Source of the DNA: Halichoerus grypus
Taxonomy: Eukaryota > Chordata > Mammalia > Carnivora > Phocidae
Direction: 5' to 3'
Length of the DNA stretch: 64,000 nucleotides
Assembly (NCBI RefSeq): GCF_964656455.1
Contig: NC_135721.1
Location: 47,933,530-47,997,529 of the forward strand
The stretch's first letter is position 1. The number at the start of each line of letters is the position of its first letter. Shown here piece by piece: positions 11,786 to 42,565 of the stretch. Under the pieces are notes generated by a model. It had not been told where the DNA came from. It worked only from the letters and a program-made list of their open reading frames with translations, and searched no databases. A program made the position numbers and the translations under genes.

Positions 11786-12639
11786 ACCAAAGCTGTATCT
11801 AGGTCTGTCTGTCTCTGGAGCCCGTGCAGGCACTCTGCCTCTTTTCCCACGTGTGATCTGTCCTAGGGCCTTCTCAGGGCATTTTTGTACATTCTCTGAA
11901 TTAGCTCCTATCCTCCCCTCCTTCTTCCCCTCTCCTTCCCTCTCTCCTTCCCTCCCTTCCCTGGTTCAGACCCTCCTCACCCCTTGCTCAGTGTGCAGCA
12001 GTCTCCCTGCTGTTTTCCTGTCTTTACTGAGTTGCCCCTGCCTCCACTCCAGCCTGCTCTGCCACCCATTTGATCCTCCCAAAATAGTTTTCGTTATGCC
12101 AGTCTCTTGCTCAGGAAGAGACCTGGTTGTTGCAATCATGTAGATGGACTTATCTATCTCTACCTGAATGTTAAACTCCCTGACTATCCATACCCACCTT
12201 CTAGTACATCTCAATACTGATGTGTTTATTTTCTCAATAAATATTTGACTCCATGAACTAAGGGTGATGGGATCACAAAGAGGGAAGTTGTGGGCTGTGC
12301 TTTAAGAGGCTTATAGTTCGATAGAAGAACTTGTCTAGAATTCTTTACTAAAGCCAACCTAGTCGTCTTTAATATTCCCTAGTCAAGCAAAATTATACTG
12401 TCTCTACTCAGTGTGTTCATAACTTACAGTATTTGTTGGCCTTTTTACATATCCAGAAAACAGCCCATAATTCAAGATATAGGTACCCCTTTTCTTTTTC
12501 TTTTTTCAACCCCTTTTTAGTTCACCTTTCTTTTGTCTGTAATTCCTTATAACATTTGTTGTCTAGATACTTTATTTTTAGACTTATATATCATCTGTTA
12601 TCATGTCAGCTAATTTTTTGCACTTCTGTAGCTTCTGTA

Positions 12640-12800
12640 TTTTTTGCAAAGCACTTTCAAATGCATTACCTTATTCGGGCCTAGTAACATTAACATAGAG
12701 ATGGCAGATGATATTCCCATTTTATAGGAGAAGAAACAGCCTCCAGGAATTTAGGTGACCATATAAACCTGTGTGGCTGGTGAGTTGTGAGGTTGTTCTT
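12640..12800 (+). repeat. MIR-like element
   Basis: 'ttgcaaagcactttcaaatg' and 'cccattttataggagaagaa' are MIR/MIR3-type phrases. Diverged. Confidence 0.6.
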
Positions 12801-12824
12801 AGATACGAGTTCTCCTGAATCTCG

Positions 12825-13065
12825 AGGCAGTGTGGTCTAGGGGAGGAGCATGACCTAGGAAGAAGCCTAGAGAGGTGTGTGGTCAACACTGAGGCTAGTG
12901 GAAAATGCAGAGGGTCCCGGGTCAGGCTCTGGTTCCAGTTTTGGCTCCACTCCTCACCTTCTGTGTAACTTCTGGGAAGTTACTCAGCTCTCTAAGCCTC
13001 AGTTTCCTTGTCAGCACTGTCCCCGGCCTGCTTCTCTCTGGGGTTATTGTGATGTCCAAATATGA
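12825..13065 (+). repeat. MIRb SINE
   Basis: Begins 'ggcagtgtggtctaggggag', then 'ctctaagcctcagtttcctt' and 'ctggggttattgtgatgtcc'. This is the tRNA-head and core order of a full-length MIRb. Confidence 0.75.
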
Positions 13066-13074
13066 GGATAACAG

Positions 13075-13300
13075 CATCGATACTAGCTGACTTTTGTTGA
13101 GTACTTACTAAATACCAGGCAATGTCCTCAATGTTGTACATGGATTATCTTGGCTAATCCTCACAACAGCTCTCTGAGATATGTCCTTTGTTCCCAAATG
13201 ACAGATAAGGAAATCGAAGCACAGAGATGTTAAGTAACTGGACAAAGTTTATGTAGTTCACCAGTGAGGCCAGGAATTGAACATAAGCAGTCCGAGTCTA
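13075..13300 (+). repeat. MIR SINE
   Basis: 'gttgagtacttactaaatac', 'aatcctcacaacagctctct', 'acagataaggaaatcgaagc' and 'caggaattgaac' follow MIR order. It lies directly after the preceding MIRb in the same orientation. Confidence 0.8.
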
Positions 13301-13867
13301 GAAACAGTACTCTTAACCGTGGTACTATAAAATTGTGTTTTTCAAGGTGCTCTGTAGACTGTAAAGTGCTCTGAACATGCGAAGTCCAGGCTGCAAGGAG
13401 CTGCATGGTCCTGCCTACCTGGGTAAATGTAAATAGGGAAGGGAGGGGGCAAACATGAAGATTTTTGCAGGGGACGAGAGAAATGGTTCCCTAGGGGGTC
13501 TGGCCAGGATTGAAGATGTGGAGAGGTGTTTTGGGGCCATATATCTGGCTGTTGGCTGTCATTCTCCTGTTGGGCTATCTGGCCTGCCTTAGAGGGTGGA
13601 GTGGAGGAAGATTCTGTTTGGCTAGTGAAGTGCAGCACAGACAAGACAGGTATCACTAGATCCCCCCGCACGTAGTGGAGCTATATGGGTCAGACCCCAG
13701 GCCAACCTTGTTGAGTGCTCAGGGGCAGGGAGCCTGATGTGTTGGCTCCTAGCCCACATTAGATGGTTAAATGAATGCAGTGGCATCATGACATAGCCCT
13801 CTGGAGACCTCTCACTAGAATGCTTAATCTTATTAAATTAAATATTTGTAATTATAAAAGTAATAGG

Positions 13868-14085
13868 GTTTTTTTTTTTTTTTTTAAGATTTTATTTATT
13901 TATTTGACAGAGAGAGAGAGACCCAGCGAGAGAGGGAACACAAGCAGGCAAGCAGGGGGAGTGGGAGAGGGAGAAGCAGGCCTCCCGCCGAGCAGGGAGC
14001 CTGATGTGGGACTCGATCCCAGGACCCCGGGATCATGACCTGAGCCGAAGGCAGACGCTTAACGACTGAGCCACCCAGGCACCCC
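13868..14085 (-). repeat. CAN SINE (SINEC), antisense
   Basis: A T-run at 13868-13886, 'aagattttatttatttattt', the GA-rich middle, then the reverse head ending 'gccacccaggcacccc'. The flanks repeat 'agtaatag' (13858-13866 and 14087-14094), a likely target duplication. Close to the young consensus. Confidence 0.96.
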
Positions 14086-14859
14086 AGTAATAGGTGGTTA
14101 TTAAAGAAATTTGGTGAAATATAGAAAAGAAACCATCTCATTTTTTTCTATTAAGGAGATGGCTAGGAAGCAAGGCCAAGCGTGTAAGGGGCAGGTGGTT
14201 GAGGTGGACTGGGCTCTGCGCTACAAGGGGCATGTGGAGCTCTCTGCTCTTATTCATCCAGTTGAACCTGATAGTCTTGGGGTTTGAGCCTGGCCCTTTA
14301 TAACAGCCGGAAGGGAGAAAGGGTCTGACAACCTTTGCCAGTGTGGGGGGAACGTAGGTACTTGAGTTGCTTTGCTCTATGAAGTTATCTCCATTACTGC
14401 CCTTCCTTTGCTGTGTAGTGCGCCGGGTCTGGCTGCTTTGGCCCGGTGTGAAATTGAAATCCAGACTAATTCTATGGGTTTGGGTCCAGAGTCTAGAGCT
14501 TAGAAAAAGGAGGGAGAAAGAAGAGCCCCAAAAAGGGGGGTAAGAGACCCTTATTTTGGCTGCGTGGAGGCCCGTAGGTAGCTGATCTTTTTTGAAGTGT
14601 CACTTGATGCTTGTGGTCCTGCTGAGGCACATTGTGGGAGGGGGGAGTGTTGGGGTCGGCAGCAGTGATGCTGAGGGGTGCAGACTATGAGGACCAGTCA
14701 GGGCCATGCTCCCAGCCCTAAACAGTAACATTTTACTCTAGAGGTGACTACTGAGGGTCTGTGGTGTGGGCAGAGGCCCTGAGTCCCTGCCTTGCTTGTC
14801 TGGCCCAGGTGAAGCAGGGGGGCACTAGGACCCAGAGGCTAACACGGTTCCTGACAAGT

Positions 14860-15151
14860 CTAGAGCAGCACTAGCGCAGAGTGAGACTCATCAGCTGGCA
14901 AGCAGGATTCGGTGTCTCTGGGTTCAGCAATCATCAGGCAGCAGAGAGGACTTGCTCCTCAGCCCCCATCTCTGCCCCCATCCCTACCCCGGTAGGCCAC
15001 CGAGTGAGGTCCATGGACTGGGGAGGGCCGCGCCTGACGGCTTCTGTGTCTGTCCATGAGGGCCTGGAGCCCTGACCCTCCTGCCTAGGTTTCTGCCTTT
15101 TCTCTCTGTCTTTGGCCCGCTGGGGGAGGGGGTAGAGGCCGGGTGAGCAAC
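14860..15151 (+). promoter_or_regulatory. DCTN1: p150 proximal promoter / 5' untranslated region
   Basis: GC-rich, TATA-less sequence runs directly into the p150 start codon. The last bases before the ATG (gggtgagcaac) give an acceptable initiation context with G at +4. The exact start site cannot be read from the sequence; the left boundary is a guess. Confidence 0.5.
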
Positions 15152-33801
<18,650 letters not shown>

Positions 33802-34145
33802 GTGCTCCTTCCGCCCCATCCACCTCCACCCTCCACCGTCCGGGTGTCACTCTGCCTGATGCACAGCCACCTCAGCTAGTCCCCATTGTAGAACTGTGTG
33901 TGCACAGCTGTTCCTGCCCTGTTCAGCTTCACTTCCACCTGTCAGTGCCCTGCCCCTGCCTCTTGACTTGGGTTCCCCTATTTCCATTCCTTGGCCTCTG
34001 CCAGGATTTGCTGTTCAGCTGCTCCCTCCTTCCTGAGGGGCCTCAGGGCATGTGGGGGGTAGGCTGAGACCCCACCACCAAAGGTTCAGTGAGGTCCCCC
34101 TGATAGAGGACTTCACCCCTTGATTAAAGCAACTCTGCTTCAGTG
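33802..34145 (+). other. DCTN1: DCTN1 3' untranslated region
   Basis: Runs from the TAA at 33799-33801 to a cleavage region just after the ATTAAA signal. The length, about 345 nt, gives a last exon of about 480-490 nt, consistent with the largest reported human exon (499 bp, from memory). Confidence 0.85.
34123..34128 (+). terminator. DCTN1: DCTN1 poly(A) signal ATTAAA
   Basis: ATTAAA about 320 nt after the stop codon, with GT-rich 'tgctttctgtgtggtcttgg' at 34143-34162 as the downstream element. It is the first good signal after the stop. Confidence 0.85.
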
Positions 34146-34149
34146 CTTT

Positions 34150-34930
34150 CTGTGTGGTCTTGGGAGTGGGACTTGGGCCTTTTGGTTCAGAGCAGGAGTG
34201 GAGGAGAAGGGATGCTGAGGAGGCTTTGGCTGTGCCTGATTTGAGGGCCCCTCTCTGTAGAGACCAGTGGAACAGTGTGCCCCTCACATTCACGTGTGGT
34301 AAGTTACTGTGAACAAGGGGAAAGGGGCTAGACCAGGGGCTTGGCACCTAAGTTCTTTATGGAGTTAGGGCCAGGACTTAGGTTCAGCCACCCTAACTCC
34401 ATGCATCTGTCAACCAGTTCCCACTCACAGCAGAGGGACCTTTCCAGAATGCAAACTGGGCCACGTTATTCCCTGCTTTAAATCCTGAAATGGTTCTTCC
34501 AACTAAAATTTATAATTTAAATAAAATCCTGAAGTAGTTTCTCTAAGTATCTAGAACTTAAAATTTAAATTCACTAGAATTGCACGCAAGGCTATCTGTG
34601 TTTTGGGTCCTGCCCATCTCTCCAGCCTCTCGTGGGGATACTTGTCCACGTGTGCCTTGTGGCCTTCCCTTAGTGAATCCCTGCTGTTGCTTTGCCACCC
34701 TGTGCTCTCTCAGGCTCCTTTCCGCTGCCCAGAATGCCAGCCACCTGTCCACTCCACCTGCCTGCCCCACCCCACCTCAGCTGACATCCTGTTCGTTTAT
34801 TAAGACAGCTCTGACATTGCCACCTTAGGAAATCTCCAATTCCTGTGGCCTGTTGGGTGCTCCCGTACTGGAGGGAGCAGAGAATATGAACATTTTTTCC
34901 AGAGGTGCTTGGATTTAGTTGCTTTGTTTC
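34150..34930. other. Intergenic, nothing recognised
   Basis: No gene or clear repeat. An AATAAA near 34519 is not tied to any transcript I can see. Confidence 0.4.
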
Positions 34931-34934
34931 TTGA

Positions 34935-35060
34935 CAAAAGGTTTTTAACCTTTGGTTTGCTTTCTCAGCGGCAGAATGGGAAGAATGCCTCCTCCCAGGG
35001 TTGCCATGAAGGCTAAAAGAGATAACACGTGCCAGCTTCCAGCACCATGCCTGGTGCACG
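34935..35060 (+). repeat. MIR-like element
   Basis: 'ttgccatgaaggctaaaaga' and 'agcaccatgcctggtgcacg' correspond to the 3' part of MIR, sense orientation. Confidence 0.6.
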
Positions 35061-35064
35061 GCAG

Positions 35065-36635
35065 CCTTGCTTCTCTTCCCAGTGCACGCATCTGCAGTAC
35101 TGCTTCTTAGCGGGAAGCATCTCTTGTCATTATAGTCATCAGTTAACCCTTCTTCGATCACCCACTGTAGACAGACTGAGAGTTTCTAGAGGATGTCTTT
35201 TATCTCGGCATCCCCCGAAACACATGTTTGGGAAGAACTGTGAGTTTCATTTTGGAATGGATATGAGGTGATTAGAAGAATATCTGAGTGCAGATGGCCA
35301 TTGGCAGTTGGAGCTAGCTGGGTCTGGAGCTCAGCAGAGAAGTCTGGATTGGAGATACAGTTTGGGGGATGAGTTGTGTCAGTGGTGGTTGGTTTGGATG
35401 AGGTGTAGGGTCTTAGTTCAGGTTACTTAGAAAACCGAACCAGAGGCAAAGCTGAAGTGCTAGTGTTTCATAGTAATTGCAGTCCCAAAGCACTGCGAGT
35501 GAGGGAAAGGGAGGGAAACTAGGCAGGAAAGAAGAAACAAGGTTTGTTTTAATGAGTTGCCCACTGCTTCACCAAGACACAGCTAGTCACCTGCCCATGT
35601 GTGCTGTCTCTGGATAGACTTCACAAACACCATGCCTGGCCGCAGCATTACATTGGGGTTGATGGAGGAATGGAGAGCAGATTCGCCTGCTCTCCCTCCT
35701 GTCTTCTGTCTTTCGTTGCTCCAAGTTTGCCTTGTGAGGTGTTTGCTCTCCCTCACTTGCTGGGATTGTATTACTTGGCCACCAGGAAAGCCAGATCCCA
35801 TGCCTGCAGTCCCCCCAAGTCCTGAAGTAGCACGGTGAACAGAAGGGCATTGGCATACAGGACTTGGTCAAGGCAGAGCAAGCAACTGAAGGCTTGGAAA
35901 TCAGGTGAGGCCACAAGTCACCTGAGGAGGGTGTCCAGGTTGGGAGAGGGCAGAGCCCTGGGCAGTCCTGAGTGTTAAAGAGCCTGCCGTGGAGCCCAAG
36001 GGAACATCGATTGGAGCAGAGGCCCCCAGAGGAAATGTCAGGGCCAAGGAGGAGAGATTCAGGAGAGGTAGTCAACAGCCTCTGATACAGCTCAGAGGTA
36101 ATATGGCTGCGTTCTAGAAAGTAGCACCTGATTCTCAGATGCCTGGTGAGCTGACCAGAGCAGTCTCAGTGTGATAGAGGGAGCAGAAACTGGGTCATGG
36201 TGGCAAGAAGTGGGAGAGAGCAGCATGTGTGCACTGTGCCAATGTTCAATCGTGGAAGCTGGGTGGCCAGTGGATGGCAGACAGCTGATGCAAGCATCAT
36301 TGCCTGTGGATGGCAATGGGAGCTGCTCATGGGGCCCAAGAGGTTTCTGGAAACTGGGGTGTGATGATGGGGGGAGAGAGGCCTAGTGAGGCACTCTGTA
36401 CGATGGATGGGGCATAGCATGGGAACGGCCTCCTTTAGTCCATCCACGCAACTGCCAGTTGTGACGTGAGAACCAAGCAGACTGGCTGGCAATTGGCAGG
36501 GGCAGGGTATGAGCAGTCTCAATCTTGTCAACTAGGAACCCCTCTCTTTTGGGGGTTCTTGGACAGATTCCCAGGGTCAACAGCACTTTCCCCAACATGG
36601 CAGCAGCTTTGTGAAGTAAGAATAAGGCTCATATC
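35065..36635. other. Intergenic, nothing recognised
   Basis: Mixed-composition sequence without splice-bounded or family-like frames. Overlapping open frames of 60-160 codons on both strands look random. Confidence 0.4.
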
Positions 36636-36637
36636 CC

Positions 36638-36800
36638 AGCTCTTCCACTTATAAGCCATGTGAACTTGGGCAAGTTGCTTAATCTCTCGTCTTCAGTTTC
36701 TGTATCTGTACTGAGGCTAATTGCACCTTCCTCAGATGGTATTCCTTCCACGGGTAATCTTCAGGGGAAGATTAAGTGAGATAGCATGCTTGACGCAGGT
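36638..36800 (+). repeat. MIR SINE
   Basis: 'gtgaacttgggcaagttgct', 'ctcgtcttcagtttctgtat' and 'aagattaagtgagatagcat' follow MIR order. Confidence 0.8.
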
Positions 36801-37590
36801 ACTCAAAAAAGGATACTTGGGAGAGGCTGATATTAAACAAATGAAATGACATACAAGCAGCCAGTTCCCAAGACATACATTTATGACACAAATAATCATA
36901 TTTTGGGTCCCAAAGGAGACGCAGTCCTTGGTGCCCCAGCTTTCGGCTTGTTTTTGTGGGCAGTTAGCATCTTACTTTTCTACCATCCAGGCACTATTTC
37001 CTCCTCCTCTTAGCAGGCCAAGCCTGAGGGAGAGTCAAAGGTTTGTGGCATTCTCCCTCCCTCACCCCAATTTGAATTTGCTTGCTTAGTGCCTGTTTTC
37101 TATGCTATCCCACAGTGGGGAGCAGAAGTGGAGGCCATACAGAGACTTGAGCCTCTACAGGCTCATCCTAGGAAACTTATGAGGCCCCAGAGCCGATTGT
37201 GCCCTACCCAGCCTTGCGGCTGAAAGCGAACAAAGCTTCGTAGGATGGAATACCTTGACCCCTGTCAAGGAGGCCCAGGGGCACCTGGAGAACATGGGCT
37301 CTGAGGGTGAGGGCTCCTCCTGCCTCCCTATGGGTGTTACGCTCCATGTAGCCCTCTCCTCTAGGTATACTGAGAAACCTGTCATTCACCCAGGCTGCTT
37401 TCATCTCTACCACATGTGCCAGCTGAAACGGGCACTGCTGCTCCCAGGGACACATGGCCGCTACTGCTGAGGCGCGCAAAGGGCCGGCCTGGCATGTTTG
37501 ACCTCCGTTCTTCTCCGGAAGCCTAGGGAGTTTGGGAGTGAGACCTGGACTCATCTTGCTCAATTAACTGGTGCCAGAGTAAATATATGT

Positions 37591-38060
37591 CTGTCACCCT
37601 GTGTTTTGTTTTGTTACTTTTTATCATGGGAAATTTCAACATTCAAATGAGGAGAGTAGGGTGTAATGAATCTCCATTTGCCTATATTTACCATTTCATG
37701 ACGGATCGTGTTTCCTCTATACCCCTTCGCTCTCCTGTCCCTCCAGATTATTTTGAAGCAGATCCCAGGCATCATCTTATCATTTCATTTCAAAGTATTT
37801 TAGTATCCCTAAAAGATAGTGCTCTTAAAACTGTAATATCATTATCACACCTGAAAAATTTAATTCATCAAATATCCAGTGTTCAAATTTCCCTGATTGT
37901 CTCATAAATGTTTCGTTTTACAGCATGTGTATTTGGGTAAGGTTCAAGGGAAAGACAATACACTACAAATAGTTGTCTCTTGAGTCCCTTTTTCTAATTT
38001 ACCATTATTGCACCAATACAACATATGCTTTATATGCATATGCCTTAAACTTTATTTTTA
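37591..38060 (-). repeat. Old LINE (L1M/HAL1-type) fragment
   Basis: 'ttttgaagcagatcccaggc', 'aatatccagtgttcaaattt' and 'tgattgtctcataaatgttt' are phrases of a common old LINE 3' region. Orientation and subfamily are tentative. Confidence 0.55.
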
Positions 38061-38067
38061 ATGTGTC

Positions 38068-38122
38068 AGCAATATATACATATATATTACATATATGTAT
38101 ATACACACACACATATATATAA
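38068..38122. repeat. AT/CA dinucleotide-rich microsatellite
   Basis: Imperfect (TA)n, (CA)n and (TA)n tracts. Confidence 0.85.
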
Positions 38123-38404
38123 AATCATCTTGAGAGTACAAAAAAACACAACAGGAGGAAGATTGAGAACATAGGTCCCCAGTACTTAGTCACAAATGGT
38201 TGTAGAGATTTTCCTTTTGGTGTTCTCTATTTAAAACTTTAAAGATGCCCTGCCGTGGTTCTGCAAGCATAGAGCTGCTGGAGGGGGAGTACAATGGAGG
38301 GGGAGTACAATGAAAAAAAAAAAAAAAATGGACCCAAAGTTAGGAAGAGATAAAGGAGGGAAATCAAGAGAGAGAATATATTTTGAAACTAAATTTAAGG
38401 ATTT

Positions 38405-38775
38405 CCTTCATTCAGATTGCAAGCATCAGTCTTTGCTTGGGCTGTGATAGCAAAATACCATAAACCGAGTGGCTTAATCAACAACAAAGTTATTTCTCAC
38501 AGTTCTGGAAGCTGGAAGTCTGAGATCAGGGTGCCAACATGGTTGTGTTCAGGAGAGGGTGCTCTTCCAGTTGCAGGCAGCTGACATCTTGGATCCTCAC
38601 ATGGCAGAAAGAGTAAGCGAGCTCTCTGGCCTCTCAGGAGTGGACTAGTCCCATTTATGAGGCTCCACACTCATGACCTAATCACCTCCCACAGGCCCTA
38701 CCTCCAAATACCATCACATTAAGGATTAAATTTCAACATGAATTTTGAGGTACACATACATTCAGTCCATAACGG
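38405..38775. repeat. Old interspersed repeat, family not named
   Basis: 'cagttctggaagctggaagt', 'atcctcacatggcagaaaga' and 'caaataccatcacattaagg' belong to a widespread mammalian repeat (LTR or DNA-transposon derived). I recognise the text but not the family name. Confidence 0.55.
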
Positions 38776-38779
38776 CATC

Positions 38780-40590
38780 CAAATAAGTGCTAAGAAATTC
38801 TATCCTCTTATTTCTGCCTCAACTTGCCCATTAATTCAACAAATTGATAGGGCCCCTTCACCTGTGAAGAAACATTCTCCTCACAGCATTGTACATGGAA
38901 AGGGGGGCTAGAGGGAAGGGAAAGTGGTGGGAGAGCAACCTGCTTTTGAGGGTCTCTAGGTGTTGGGTACTAGAGCCTTCACTTTGGGAAGCCATCAGTT
39001 AGCTGGAACTATGACCCTTCAACTTTATAAATGATGATGTAACACATTTCTACTGAAGAACTTTAAGACTGACAAATGTTCACAGAAAGGGGCCAGATAG
39101 CAACATGGGTATTCATCATGAGCTAAGTGGTTTCAACCTCTCTGCTCCACAGGTCAGGTTAGAAATTCTAAACCTGTCAATGATTAAACAATGGGGCGAA
39201 TACCAAGGAAAGCTTTGCTTCACATGCAGCAACAGGACAGAGCTACAAGAAAACAAACACTTCCCTAGAATATAACTGAGAGCAGCCCCTTGAACTTCCT
39301 TCATCCAAGCCATACCTACAGGCCAAAGATGTGCTTCTCAACCAACAGAAAAGAATAGCAGAGATGCCATCGACACAACCTTTTCCCATAGGAAGGGATG
39401 TGTGAACGCATGAGAGGGTGATGGAGCTGCAGTCAGCACTGGATGCGGTGAAGAAGGGTATAGAACAGCACCCAGGGAAGACAACTTTCTCCATCCCTAT
39501 CCCTACCCAAATTCTGGATTTATAGACACTCAGGTTAGTCTATCCATTTTCAGAGAATTAGCTCAGGGGAGAAGGAAGTGCAAGGATTTCTTGTCCCCTG
39601 AAATTGCTAAATAAGACTTCACAAAGAGGTGCACAAGGATCATAAGATGACTGAAATAAATGTAAAAGGTGGAGAAGAATTTTACAGACGTTAGAGGTCA
39701 TTTCTCCCTGGCCTGCTGTGCCCTTCACAGTAAGCCACAGGTATGGTAAGCTCCACTATTCCCGCCTTGTTAATGAGTAGGAGATGGCAGATACACAGCA
39801 AGTAACATCAAAGGAAATGACATAAACCAGCTTGCACGCCATGGGAAAGTTAAGAAAAAGACTGTCCAGTAGTTTTAGTTCTGGGACAGAGAAGAGGTTT
39901 CCAACTTAAAGATTTGTGTCCCTAGGGTCATGGGTCATTTCTTTTTAATTTTTCATATTTTATTCCTGGTATTAATAGCTTAAGAAAGTAGAGTTTTCCC
40001 AATTACTGATTTATAATGTTTATAAACAGCACACAAAATGCTCCGTTTCACAAACAGTTAACATTCACTGATCTCTTTAAATGCAATTTAAATCTTATTT
40101 TAAACTAAGTGCAATAATAATTTAATAAAGTATAGCTAATTACACACAAAATATGTATATCCTGAACTACAGGAAGGTGAGGAAGTGGTTTCCATAGCCA
40201 TATTTGATTTTAATCAAGTACATATTTCCATAATGAACAAGAACTAACAAATATGTTAATAAAACACTACCCCAAATGCTTATTCTGCCATCAGCTCTTT
40301 AAGCAATTCCATTCCAACTACTACTAAAAGCATGTATTTTAGAAGCTTTAATCTGATCCAGGAGAATGAGTTCTACAACTTGACACATAGTATGTATCAG
40401 CCCCAAAGGTTTTAAGTCAAAAAAGCTTTCCAACACAAGCATTCATGTGAAATTTAGTTTCTCCAAAATATCACTCGCTATCTAAAGAAAAGAATAAAGC
40501 AAATTATCTTTTAAGACATAAACATTCTTACAAGACTATATTCCAATACCATCTTCTACTTAAAAGAAACACAGACCAGTTCACTATCCT
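38780..40590. other. AT-rich sequence, possibly including pseudogene 3' UTR
   Basis: No gene is recognised. The right part (from about 39940) could be the far 3' UTR of the TAF13-like retrocopy, because a T-rich stretch near 39937-39955 would suit a decayed poly(A) tail on the minus strand. Uncertain. Confidence 0.3.
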
Positions 40591-40591
40591 T

Positions 40592-40672
40592 ATTTTTCAG
40601 TTTTTATTTAAATTCCAGTTAACATACAGTGTGATATTAGTTTCAGGTGTACAATATAGTGACTCAACAGTT
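40592..40672. repeat. LINE-1 fragment
   Basis: 'ttaacatacagtgtgatatt' with 'caggtgtacaatatagtgac' is a standard carnivore L1 phrase. It sits within the 3' UTR region of the pseudogene. Confidence 0.65.
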
Positions 40673-41091
40673 CATTATCTTTAATCTGTTAGATTACTGT
40701 TGTCCAGAAACTTGAAAATAATGAAACATATTTCAGGTATCACAGGGTCAAAGTGACATTTAGATTTCACATATTAAACAGCTATAGTATAGCTTACAAT
40801 GGCACAAAGACACCTAATACAAGTACTACTTCATCATTTGGAGTCAAAAGTCAGAAGGAGCTGTGTGGTTTGCAAGATAATTTAACTTTTGTGTGGTCAT
40901 TGAAACCCAGTGTAATTCAAATATGATAATATCAAAGGCAATTAAAATCTCAAATATCACTCTAAAATTGAAGACATGAGAATTTTGTGTTTCTCCATCT
41001 TTCAGTTACATGGACCTTACTGTAGAAAATATTCAGTTACTATCTATGGCTGCCCCACAAGATAATGAAGCTTCAGAAATTAGAAAAAGTG

Positions 41092-41427
41092 TCAAGATCC
41101 ATAGTAGGCTTCATCAAATTCTTTTCCAGCCTGTTTCAATTCTTCATTCACAGTAATCACGAGTAACCTTAGCAAACTTCCCTGGATCCTTTCAAATCAA
41201 GTAGATGAAATCTTCAACTTGTAATTGATCTTGTCTTTCAATTGACATTGCCTTGTGCATCATTTCAGTGATGAACTCTATGACAAGGTCTTCAAGAATA
41301 TCCGCTGGCTCTGTGTAAGTATTCTGATCATCCCCCGAACAAATATATTATATATTGCAATTGTTTAGAAAAAGTCTTTTCTGCACCTTGTCCATTTTCC
41401 TCATCAAAGATGGAGTTTCTTCCCCAT
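41092..41427 (-). pseudogene. TAF13 processed pseudogene
   Basis: Intronless antisense copy of TAF13, the small TFIID histone-fold subunit. The minus strand gives ADILEDLVIEFITEMMHKAM and then an IxLI-KDPxKFAKV stretch. Breaks: the Arg codon before KDP is now TGA (41192-41194, probable CpG decay), there is a deletion in the acidic N-terminal region, and frame loss around the RLFSKEL and MYGFGDD equivalents. The end of the frame (TCTTGA on the minus strand) is at 41092. Sequence from about 40675 to 41091 is probably its 3' UTR. Not functional. Confidence 0.9.
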
Positions 41428-41484
41428 CTTCTCAAGGTCATTTTTATTCTTCAAGTCTGTTCTTGATGTTCTGCCAAGGCTGTT

Positions 41485-42266
41485 CAGTCCTGGACTTAGT
41501 TGGATGGCTGTGGTGCCAGGTTTGGAACAGAGCTGGATGCAGGGCCAAAGTCTCCCCAAGTCATTGCTCAGACACTGGAGCTTGTGTCATGAGAGGAGTA
41601 GGAGAAGCCCATCCTAAAATGTTACCTGTGTCACTACCTCCATGGTTAGATTTGGAATGGATGGTGGGGGCAACGTGATTGCTCATGGCATCCTCTGAGG
41701 ATGGAGGGGGAATAGTGACTTTGCCTCCAAGTGGGTCTGGGAGTAAACTTAGACCCCCAGTCCCCTGTAGTCCTGGGCTAAGAAACCCATCATCTCTTGG
41801 TTGCAAGGTTCCTATTACTCAACTTGATGATCTGTCCTTCCTTGAAGCCCAGATCCAACTTGGGATGAGTGTCCAGTTCTTGAGATTCATTGGACATCTT
41901 AGATACTTGCTTTACCCACTTGAAGTAATTTTGCAGAAGGATATAAAGTCAAAGGCATCACCTGATCTGTGAAGTAAATGTCAGTGAAAGCACTATGCCC
42001 AGTGTCATCCTGGAACCAGATTACACAGTAGAAGCTGGAATCTGTCACTATCTCCTCAACAATGATAGGATATTGTTTCTACTGGTGCTCATACAGAGAG
42101 CTCCCGTGATATTTTATACTCGAGTTGATAGGCAAACTTCCCTTTTGAAATTATTTGGAGGTGACCAGTCTAAGTAGGCTGTCCTGAAGTCCAGCCTGTA
42201 GCTGCTGTTGGAAGCACTGGGCAGAATCTGGTAGATGTTGACATCCAGCTTCATACAGAGTTCAAG
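41485..42266 (-). pseudogene. NECAP1 processed pseudogene
   Basis: Intronless antisense copy of NECAP1, a clathrin-coat-associated endocytic protein with a PH-like (PHear) domain. Readable minus-strand pieces include [31 protein letters not shown] and GGKVTIPPPSSEDAMSNHV, then a degraded SSSVPNLAPQPSN stretch. Several stops and frameshifts. The GGKVTIPPPSS and SNHGGSD words favour NECAP1 over NECAP2. The 5' end is near 42266, close to the parent's N terminus. It stops immediately after the coding region, 57 bp before the TAF13 copy. Confidence 0.88.
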
Positions 42267-42469
42267 GCTTGTATTTTGACTGTGCTATCTTGGCCCTACT
42301 CTCCATGCCTACTAAGTCTCTTGTAATCTCTAGGTTCTTTCTTGCTTTCTTTTTCCTTATAATTTATTTGTTGAAGGAACTATTTCTCAGAGTCTGGATT
42401 TAAAATATATCCTCATGGTGTTAATAGGTTCCTCTGCCTTCCACATTTCCTATACATTTTTAGATTTAT

Positions 42470-42565
42470 AGCTGTGATTCTCAAAGTGTGGTCCCCTGAC
42501 CACCAGCATCAGCACCACCTGGATTTGTAAGATATGTTAATTCCTACCTCATGAGAGGGGCTGGC
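42470..42565 (-). repeat. MER5A fragment
   Basis: 'gattctcaaagtgtggtccc' and 'catcagcaccacctggattt' are one terminal region of MER5A in reverse orientation. Confidence 0.7.

Noticed and set aside
13868..14085. tRNA genes in the SINE heads
   Set aside because: The tRNA-like parts belong to CAN SINEs with GA/CT-rich bodies and A-tails; no free-standing tRNA with an intact cloverleaf was seen.
41561..41806. 81-codon minus-strand frame as a short gene
   Set aside because: It is one undisrupted piece of the NECAP1 retrocopy, which is broken by stops and frameshifts on both sides.
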